NCBI GenBank assembly: GCA_022925895.1
Contig: JAKSYS010000477.1
Span: 1-49,670, forward strand
Length of the DNA: 49,670 bases
Direction: 5' to 3'
From: Fragilaria crotonensis
Lineage: Eukaryota > Bacillariophyta > Fragilariophyceae > Fragilariales > Fragilariaceae
Below, piece after piece: positions 42,927 through 49,670 of this stretch (the stretch's first letter is position 1; each line of letters opens with the position of its first letter). A program made the position numbers and the translations under genes. Under the pieces are notes generated by a model. It did no database searches. It was not told the origin of the DNA and saw only the letters and a program-made list of their open reading frames with translations.

Positions 42927-42991
42927 GGGTACACACTATGGTCTTGTCCAAAGATCGTAGACGGTGACAACCCGATAATTAGTTTTATATA
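42927..42991 (+). mobile_element. 65-bp LINE stub: only the 3' tail of the LINE 1/LINE 2 family
   Basis: It starts GGGTACACACTATGG and ends GACGGTGACAACCC, ATAATTAG and TTTTATATA, the same terminal pattern as LINE 1 and LINE 2. The exact 14-bp TSD marks it as an independent, extremely 5'-truncated insertion. Confidence 0.85.
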
Positions 42992-43005
42992 TACTAGATT
43001 CGCTG
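42992..43005. repeat. Right TSD of the LINE tail stub (14 bp)
   Basis: Exact copy of 42913-42926. Confidence 0.88.
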
Positions 43006-43090
43006 TTGTTCCCGATGTAGAATGAATATAAAAACAATAAATCCCACTACATTGGCGTCGCACTAATATACTCAAGTACATGGCCACAAC

Positions 43091-43310
43091 TGATGCATTC
43101 GAATAAACCAAATCAATTTGCACTTGCTTTTTCATCACCAGTATACATTACATTCATTGAAAGGTTTGCATTCTTCCGTTGGCATCAAGTCAGGGCACGA
43201 CATTTGTCATCGGGAGCACGTTGGATTAGACCGCGGCGCCGCTGGTTCTCTACTGCGGTCCACTTCGATTTCCATGGCCTTCATGTCGAGCGAAAAATGC
43301 TTGTCGTAGT
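43091..43310. repeat. Dispersed repeat R, copy 1
   Basis: Contains GCATTCTTCCGTTGGCATCA, GTCAGGGCA and TTTCCATGGCCTTCATGTC. Related copies lie at 48025-48180 and 48294-48500, on the other side of the intact kinase gene. On the minus strand copy 1 reads DKHFSLDMKAMEIEV, copy 2 DEYVFDLEAMEIEA, so the repeats may come from a coding sequence I cannot identify. The 43311-43605 stretch shows nothing else. Confidence 0.65.
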
Positions 43311-43605
43311 CTGTTCCCTTCCACGCCCAATCTTGTTTCTTCCGAGGCAATGGGTCTTGATGCGAGTCGTCAAGTGACTGTGCCCGCAATCATAATCATC
43401 AGATCACATTTAAAAGAAAGATCAACAAGACGACCTTTTGCAGGCGTTGATAACGTCTGGGGGATTCCTACTAGTGCATTACAGTGTGTTGCGTCTACTT
43501 TTGGTACCGATTATGAGTACAGTATTACAAGCATCATCTAACGTCGAACGAAGAAAGTGAATTATTATAAAAACAACTACTATGTATAAATGAACACTAG
43601 CAATC

Positions 43606-46600
43606 CTAAACTCGATAGTGATCCTGAAATTCACCCTTCACCCACATTATCGTCCCGTTCCGATCACAGACAGGAACCATCTGAGGTGGCTTCCACTGCG
43701 ACCGCTTCTCTTTCTGTGCCTTCTCTGCAATCAGCTTGAACGAATCTCCCGCTAGTGTCTGCATCTGACCATACGTATCAATCGTCATAGTGCCACTCTC
43801 AAGGAGAGTCTCACAACGAGACAAGACAGCGTTCGCACCTTCTTCAATCACAGACTCGAGGAATGTCTTCATTTTTCCGCATTGGTCAAGAAATGAGAGA
43901 TCAGGGATAGGGAAGGGAAGTCCCTGCGAACCGGCAGCCCCTTTCAGTGCCATTAGGCACAGAATCAGCCAAGGTGCAATCTTTGTTATCCATCCTTTTG
44001 GCACCTCGATCTCAAAGGGTTCGTGACCTGGTTGACCTGAGTGTGCGCAAATAAAGACAACCTTATATTTTTGCTTCAATGCGCTCTTGATCCACTTCTT
44101 GGGATTTCCCAGGTCTTGCTTCTCAACCGAGATGGGTGTCACCCAAACGAGATTTGGGCACTCCTTGAACTGATTCGCAGCGAGCATCGACAATGCCGCC
44201 AATGACCGTTCTAATCCGCTTGCCAACCTCTGAAGCATCTCCTGCTGCTCCTGCAGCAATTGGTTATTGCGTTCAACACCAACTCGGACCGCTCTCATCC
44301 CGTGGAGAATTTCGTCCAACTTGGCATGTTCGACTTTCTTCTCAATGTACCGATTGTACGTCTCAACAGATACGCGTCCAAAAAGATCTTCGTCTCGAAA
44401 CGGTTGACTCAAGCACCGGTCAATCAGGCACGATACGTGGTATCCGGTGCTATGACCAAGCGCGTTCCCGAGGCAACCTGAGCACAAAGGATGCCCTTCG
44501 CTACACGCCATATCCGTACGGTATTGGTTGCAAATAATACAGAATGGGCGGTTGTCTCCTGCGCTGTTAGTCTCGGGGTTTGGTGTTTCTGTGATGGCCG
44601 TGCGAAGCTCATCAAGGAGCTCGCTGGTGCTCAACCTTGTTTTAGAGGTAGGGGTTATGCACCGAATAGCAGCTTTGCAAACTAATCGAAAAGACCTTGG
44701 ATCCCAGATGATGGAGGGGTCTGCATCTTGTTCAAGTATCTTCCACCCATCGACAATGAGCTCATCATCCTCATCCTTAACATACTTCTCAAACACATCG
44801 TCGAATTGCGTTCCATTCCTTGTCGACTGCCCATTAATCAAGCACCCTAAAATTAATTCAACCATGACAATGCCAATAGAATACACATCAAAGGCGGCAA
44901 TATAGGGACACGACTTCCCCATACCCTTCTTCTTGACATACTCCGGGCACATATACCCAGGGGTTCCAAATGCGTGGCCGCCAGTTGTACTCCATACTGA
45001 TGGTATGACAGAGCCTGGAACAAAGTTGAGGTTCTCGTCTGGAACAAACTTGGCAAGCCCACAGTCAATGAGCCGGGCTGTAAAATCTTCCGCCAGACAA
45101 ATGTTCGCACTCTTGATATCGCGATGAAAGACTTTCCAGCCCTCGCAACCACCAGAGTGCAAGAAATTGACTGCTCTCGCCACTTCGAACATGATTGACA
45201 GCCGTATGTCTGCCGTGAGGCGGGCTCGATTGCCGTCATCTCTCAAGAAGCCATCGAGGGAGCCGTTGGCAGCATATTCATACACCAAAAACTGATCATT
45301 AAGACTAGCATTTAAATTGTAGCCGTACAAGACTATGATGTTGGGATGATGAAATCTCTTGAGTGTCTGGAAGAATTGTACACATGCTGTTATGTTAGAA
45401 CTCCAGAATGGGGTGGGGGTTTCGCCTATGATTTGAGAGCAGAAGCCTGAACTTACCGAAAGTTCCCGCTGGAAGCTTTTCCGAATTTCGTTAATTGTAT
45501 CTTGATCACATTGAGCAAGTTTGACCTTTTTGACTGCAAATTTTTTGGGGAGATGACTATCCTCGGCCAAAAAAACCTTGCCAAAGGCACCTGATCCAAG
45601 TTTGCGGTTGGTGACGCAATGTTCTATGTACTGATGGGAGAGTTCAACAGGATCATGATCCTTGGAGGTGCTACTCATCACCTTGAACAGCTTGCTTCGG
45701 TCCTGTTCAATCACAGCGTCATCGCTGGAAGGGCTGTTTTCGTTTCGACGAGGGGGGTTGTCTGTCACTCGCTGCCCAGCTACACTTCCTGTTGCAGGCC
45801 TTCTATTCAACAACTCTTGTCGACGGCGCTTCTCTTCAATGGCCTGCTTCCGTTCATCCGTGACACGACTCCGCTCTTCCTCTTCACGACGCCTCCGCTC
45901 TTCCTCCTCAAGACGATTCCTCTCGTCCTCCTTGTGTTTTTTCAAGAGACCCACAACATCATCGTGTTTTTGTCGGAGCGCAATATCCAGAGCTGTTAGT
46001 AAGCCACCATCAACAGTACATTGGAGATTCACATCCACCTTGATGGTTTGGAGCAACGTGCGAACGACTTCCACATGGCCTTTTTGACTCGCATGGTAAA
46101 GGGCTGTTGCACCATCGGTACATTGGAGATTCACATCCACGTTGTTGTTTTGGAGCAACTCGCGAACGACTTCCAAATGGCCCTTATAACTCGCAACGAC
46201 AACGGCTGTTGAACCATCATCAGTAAGTTGGAGATTCACATCCACCTTGTTGCTTTGGAGCAACTCACGAACGATTTCCAAATGGCCCTTTTCACTCGCA
46301 ATATAAAGGGCTGTTGCGCCATCAGTCTCTTGGAGATTCACATCAACCTTGTTGTTTCGGAGCAACACGCGGACGACTTCCACATGGCCCTTTTCACTCG
46401 CAACGTACAGGGCTGTAAAACCACCAGTGCTTTGGAGATTCACATCCACCTTGTTGTTATAAAGCAACTCGCGGACGACTTCCACATGGCCCTTTTCACT
46501 CGCAACGTAAAGGGCTGTAAAACCACCAGTGCTTTGGAGATTCACATCCACCTTGTTGTTTAGGAGCAACAGACGGACGATTTCCAAATGGCCCTTTTCA

Positions 46601-47289
46601 CTCGCGACAGGAAGGGCTGTAAAACCACCAGCAGTGTTTTGGAGATTCACATCCACCTTGTTGTTTTGGAGCAACGCGCGGACGACTTCCACATGGCCAT
46701 TTTGAATCGCAACGTAAAGGGCTGTTAAGCCACTATCTCGTTGAAGATTGACATCAACCTTGCTGCTTTGGAGCAACGTGCGGACGACTTCCACATGGCC
46801 ATGACAACTCGCAATGTGAAGAGCTGTTACACCATCATTATAACATTGGAGATTGACATCAACCTTTTTGTTTTGGAGCAACAGGCGGACGATTTCCAAA
46901 TAACCTTTTTCACTCGCGACATAAAGGGCTGTAAAACCACCGGTGCTTTGGAGATTCATATCCACCTTGTTGTTTTGGAGCAACGCGCGGACGACTTCCA
47001 CATGGCCATTTTGAATCGCAACGTAAAGGGCTGTTGCACCACTATCACGTTGAAGATTGACATCAACCTTTTTCTTTTGGAGCAACAGGCGGACGACTTC
47101 CAAATGACCCTCTTGACTCGCAACGTAAAGGGCTGATCTACCATCCTCATCAAGTTGAGCATTCACATTGGCTTCCGCTCGTAACAAGTCACGAAACTCC
47201 GGGAGATTACCATGATAGGCACTGATAATCAATTTCCGATCATTCTCACTCGACGGTTCTTTCTTCCTTTTCGAAAAGATAGATGGCAT
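43606..47289 (-). CDS. Ankyrin-repeat protein kinase with RING-like zinc cluster (intact)
   Basis: One open frame of 1,227 codons from ATG 47289; removing the 90-nt intron gives 1,197 aa. Domains: 13 ankyrin repeats (residues about 17-480), a Glu/Arg-rich coiled coil (about 485-530), a protein kinase (about 555-880) with GSGAFGKV, FAVKKV, HRDIKSAN, DCG in place of DFG (IDCGLAKF) and GTPGYMCPEY, then a zinc cluster C-x2-C-x8-C-x3-H-x2-C-x2-C-x14-C-x4-C (about 900-960), a short coil, and a conserved C-terminal domain (about 1060-1227; KVVFICAHSGQPGHEPFEIE, PKGWITKIAPW). No signal peptide; WLILCLMAL is a weak hydrophobic segment. The kinase resembles the Pelle/IRAK/plant RLK group. Role inferred: a cytosolic sensor or scaffold kinase, possibly with ubiquitin-ligase activity. 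It is the only undamaged member here. Confidence 0.85.
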   Translation of the reverse strand: MPSIFSKRKKEPSSENDRKLIISAYHGNLPEFRDLLRAEANVNAQLDEDGRSALYVASQEGHLEVVRLLLQKKKVDVNLQRDSGATALYVAIQNGHVEVVRALLQNNKVDMNLQSTGGFTALYVASEKGYLEIVRLLLQNKKVDVNLQCYNDGVTALHIASCHGHVEVVRTLLQSSKVDVNLQRDSGLTALYVAIQNGHVEVVRALLQNNKVDVNLQNTAGGFTALPVASEKGHLEIVRLLLLNNKVDVNLQSTGGFTALYVASEKGHVEVVRELLYNNKVDVNLQSTGGFTALYVASEKGHVEVVRVLLRNNKVDVNLQETDGATALYIASEKGHLEIVRELLQSNKVDVNLQLTDDGSTAVVVASYKGHLEVVRELLQNNNVDVNLQCTDGATALYHASQKGHVEVVRTLLQTIKVDVNLQCTVDGGLLTALDIALRQKHDDVVGLLKKHKEDERNRLEEEERRRREEEERSRVTDERKQAIEEKRRRQELLNRRPATGSVAGQRVTDNPPRRNENSPSSDDAVIEQDRSKLFKVMSSTSKDHDPVELSHQYIEHCVTNRKLGSGAFGKVFLAEDSHLPKKFAVKKVKLAQCDQDTINEIRKSFQRELSVSSGFCSQIIGETPTPFWSSNITACVQFFQTLKRFHHPNIIVLYGYNLNASLNDQFLVYEYAANGSLDGFLRDDGNRARLTADIRLSIMFEVARAVNFLHSGGCEGWKVFHRDIKSANICLAEDFTARLIDCGLAKFVPDENLNFVPGSVIPSVWSTTGGHAFGTPGYMCPEYVKKKGMGKSCPYIAAFDVYSIGIVMVELILGCLINGQSTRNGTQFDDVFEKYVKDEDDELIVDGWKILEQDADPSIIWDPRSFRLVCKAAIRCITPTSKTRLSTSELLDELRTAITETPNPETNSAGDNRPFCIICNQYRTDMACSEGHPLCSGCLGNALGHSTGYHVSCLIDRCLSQPFRDEDLFGRVSVETYNRYIEKKVEHAKLDEILHGMRAVRVGVERNNQLLQEQQEMLQRLASGLERSLAALSMLAANQFKECPNLVWVTPISVEKQDLGNPKKWIKSALKQKYKVVFICAHSGQPGHEPFEIEVPKGWITKIAPWLILCLMALKGAAGSQGLPFPIPDLSFLDQCGKMKTFLESVIEEGANAVLSRCETLLESGTMTIDTYGQMQTLAGDSFKLIAEKAQKEKRSQWKPPQMVPVCDRNGTIMWVKGEFQDHYRV
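45367..45456 (-). other. Phase-0 intron of the intact kinase (90 nt, stop-free)
   Basis: Donor GTAAGT at 45456, acceptor TTCTTCCAG ending at 45367, at the conserved ELS/TLKR site. Its length is a multiple of three and it has no stop, so a retained form would add 30 residues inside the kinase N-lobe. Confidence 0.8.
45990..47160 (-). repeat. 102-bp tandem repeats encoding the ankyrin units
   Basis: About eleven units of roughly 34 codons are nearly identical (TALYVASEKGHVEVVR..LL..NKVDVNLQ). Repeats 3-4 and 6-7 match as a block (DSG.TALYVAIQNGHVEVV then the GGFTAL..VASEKG unit), which points to block duplication. Confidence 0.85.
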
Positions 47290-48024
47290 GGCTTGAAGTT
47301 TAAAGACACAAGGTCAAGGGATGCACAAAAACCATGAAGAATCAATGAGCGCCTTTTTTCGTGCGAATATGGACCATGATTGAAATTGGTTCCGAGTTCC
47401 GAGGGGAGTCTTGATTACCGTCGTACTCGTGTTGGCCGATAGTTTCCAGCGTGTTTGATATCAGTTTTAGAACGCTACATTTCTCGACAACAAGGCACAG
47501 CTTTTCGGTGAACCAAGTCGTGTGTAGACGTGCGTGTCTGTGTGTTGAGTTTCGTATCATACCAAACTGTACATACGGGTGTCGTGCAGGCGGGCGCATT
47601 GATCCTACGCGGAGAATTTTGGAGGGCGCATCTTTGTTGACAGCAGGTTTGTGGCTCATATTCATATGTTGCTGTGACGAAGAATACTTTTCGTGCATGG
47701 CGCATGTTCTTCGATTCGAAACGTCCAGGAACAAGTGTTGCCCTCCAACTCATGTCACTGCCAGCAATTCGGATACCGCCCGCAAGCAAAGGGTAACAAT
47801 GATGATCCAAGGAGCACAATGAAAAAGCCTCTCTCGAGACAATCTTGTTTCCGGCCGTGCAACGACTGAATGCCAGACAGACAGGACCAGGAAAAAAAGT
47901 CCCTTACAGAACGGTCAAGGACAGCCAGAAATTGGTGATCATGCTCGATGCTTGCTGCTCCAAAAACACATGAGAGAATACGACTCGACTCATGCACACA
48001 ATAGCGCACACGGCGGCCATGGAA
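47290..48024. other. Upstream region of the intact kinase
   Basis: No convincing coding frame and no clear TATA box. The promoter of the intact kinase must lie here. Confidence 0.45.
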
Positions 48025-48180
48025 AGGTTGCCAATTTGTCGGCAATTTACCATTGGCATCAAAACCCCGGGCATGACATCATTGGAAGCAATTATTTGGA
48101 TTGGCTCACGGTGCCCGCTTCTCCAATGAGTTGTGCTTCAATTTCCATTGCCTCCAGGTCGAAAACATACTCGTCGTCTG
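48025..48180. repeat. Dispersed repeat R, copy 2 (partial)
   Basis: Related to 43091-43310 and 48294-48500 by ACCATTGGCATCAAAACC, GGGCATGACAT and TTTCCATTGCCTCCAGGTC. Confidence 0.55.
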
Positions 48181-48293
48181 GTTCCTTGAATCCTCGATTG
48201 GCTGTCGCTCCTGACGCAGAATGAAAGCCAAGCAATAACCCTGTTACTAGTACCTAGGGGGTAGGACTGTTCTACTCGGTTCTTGGCTATAAG

Positions 48294-48500
48294 TGATGCA
48301 TCTAATAATCCAAATCGATTTGCATTTGCTTCTTCACCTGTATACATTATTCATTGAAAGGGTTGCATTCTTCCGTTGGCATCAAGTCAGGGCATGACAT
48401 TATCGGGAGTACTTAGCGGATTGACCCACAAAGTCGTTTCTCCATTGCCTTCCGCTTCAATTTTCCTTCGCCTCTTCGTCGAAAATGCTCGTCGTCTCTT
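48294..48500. repeat. Dispersed repeat R, copy 3
   Basis: Shares GCATTCTTCCGTTGGCATCA with copy 1 and follows the same order of segments. Nothing recognisable lies between 48501 and 48708. Confidence 0.65.
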
Positions 48501-48708
48501 TCTACAACGTCCGACCATGATGTACATTGGCGGAATGTCATTCATGGCTGAGTCTAACTGGCCTCTAGCAGCAGCAGAAGCGAGGGCTCAAATACCTTTT
48601 TCCTTTGAGTGCCTTTTGACTAATGGCGCCCGGTCATGCTCAGTGCTCCATGCGCTCTCCGATTTCCAAAACACTAGTGAGAGCATCTCATGCTCTCGTC
48701 GTTTTTTT

Positions 48709-49330
48709 TCAGCACGTTTGTTTGAGAAACCGTGACGAATTGTGCATCCAACTGATTGTAGTACTTGTCTTGAAGCCGAGGGATGCGTTGGCGCTACCAG
48801 CCTTGTAGGGTGGCATACCATATTTATTCATCGCACTCACCTCCACCCATTTGTGGTTCAATAACGCACAGCCCACATGCAAACGGCCACGATGGCTTGC
48901 ACCGATGAGAGCTGTGAAGCCTTCATTCGTCTTGATAATCACATCCACCCTCTTTGTTGTTCAATAAAGAACGAACCACTTCCCAATGGCCATTATTGCT
49001 TGCTCCGATGAGAGCCGTGAAGCCCTTTCTATTCTTGGTGTTGACATCAACTCAATCGTGATTCAATAACGCACAAACCACTTCCAAATGCCCCATCCAG
49101 CTTGCCACGATGAGAGCTGTGTTGCCACCATTATTCTTGATTTTCACATCGACTCCATGGTGATTCAGTAATTCACAAACTACTTCCAAATGGCCATTCT
49201 CACTTGCCACGATGAGAGCCGTGTTGCCAACCTCATCCATGATGTTCACATCCTCGCCTTTGCTCTTCAACATAGCACGAACCACTTCTACATGGCCTTT
49301 GTAGCTTTCATTGATGAGACACATGTTGTC
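48709..49330 (-). pseudogene. Ankyrin-repeat gene fragment with nonsense and frameshift
   Basis: Five ankyrin units run from about 49330: ESYKGHVEVVRAMLKSKGEDVNI, GNTALIVASENGHLEVVCELL, GNTALIVASWMGHLEVVCALL, then a TGA (49054-49052) where sister repeats have GGA, GFTALIGASNNGHWEVVRSLL, a frameshift near 48950, and GFTALIGASHRGRLHVGCALL. The C-terminal part shows no kinase; the sequence after the last repeat is unrelated. It is on the same strand as the other family members and is most likely a dead copy. Confidence 0.72.
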
Positions 49331-49670
49331 GCCACCAACATCGCTTTGTATCGCTCTGCAGAGTTGTACCCTATTGAAACCGTTCAACTTCCCAAGGACC
49401 CAGGGTCGATACAAAGAGGTAAAAGGTTGCTGATGATGTGGACGGGCGAGAACCATGCTAAGGAAGGATGGGGAGATGCGACCTGAGGAGCCGCCGCCTT
49501 GAATCACTGCCGAGTGACATGGACCGCGGGACCTCTTGGAATTCGTCTGATATGGTCTTGGGCGTGACGAAGTGCATGGGCAACAACGTTCATTCTCAGT
49601 TTTTAATGAGAGAATGTAAAGAGAGAGTTGATGTGTAATAGTGTAATAATCATGATGATTCAAAGGTGTG
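49331..49670. other. Right edge without a recognisable gene
   Basis: A minus-strand frame stays open upstream of the ankyrin fragment but its Ser/Pro-rich composition is unlike the repeats and I see no domain. Confidence 0.4.

Noticed and set aside
46021-47136. Long plus-strand open frames opposite the ankyrin repeats
   Set aside because: They follow the 102-bp periodicity of the coding minus strand and only mirror the repeats.

Overview
The window looks like an accessory, transposon-rich stretch of a nuclear genome from a stramenopile alga, most likely a pennate diatom. The basis is short GT-AG introns (90-101 nt), Ty1/copia elements with a DSHADTC-type protease or a C-x2-H type Gag finger, and APE-RT-RNase H non-LTR retrotransposons. 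The organism is an inference; no taxonomic marker gene is present.

Host layer. All recognisable host genes lie on the minus strand and belong to one family. Its architecture is ankyrin repeats, a charged coiled coil, a Pelle/RLK-like protein kinase with DCG instead of DFG, a RING-like zinc cluster, and a conserved C-terminal domain. One member is intact (43606-47289, 13 ankyrin repeats). The others are broken: a tandem pair fused in frame at the left edge (1-2484), a copy split by a retrotransposon (21900-24568 plus 31721-31823), and ankyrin fragments at 40790-41280 and 48800-49330. Four copies share a phase-0 intron at the same place in the kinase N-lobe.

Mobile layer, left. A triple nest can be read from target-site duplications (TSDs). 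A 5'-truncated non-LTR element (LINE 1, from 4125, 3' end at 21722, 13-bp TSD) was hit 13 bp after its stop codon by a copia element (copia B, 5396-21623). Copia B was hit in pol by a near full-length 9.2-kb non-LTR element on the other strand (LINE 2, 9212-18448, 15-bp TSD).

Mobile layer, right. A second copia element (copia A, minus strand, 24569-31720) interrupts the 5' coding part of the third kinase copy. It ends in two directly abutting LTRs. A full-length LINE of a related family (LINE 3, 32595-40606, 20-bp TSD) sits upstream of that gene. A 65-bp stub made only of a LINE 3' tail, with a 14-bp TSD, lies at 42927-42991.

Most interesting signals. LINE 1 and LINE 2 end in a consensus PCNA-binding (PIP-box) motif, and LINE 3 has a weaker version. 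The LINE 3' tail has a conserved GGU-GNNA-ACC hairpin whose minimal insertion unit is caught in the stub. ORF1 and ORF2 of LINE 2 are coupled by TAATG. Copia A appears to be primed by an internal part of initiator tRNA-Met. The ankyrin-kinase-RING cluster shows fusion, splitting and repeat homogenisation. Nearly all retroelement ORFs are broken by 1-nt frameshifts; the 3.2-kb LINE 2 ORF1 and the 3.7-kb kinase gene are clean.
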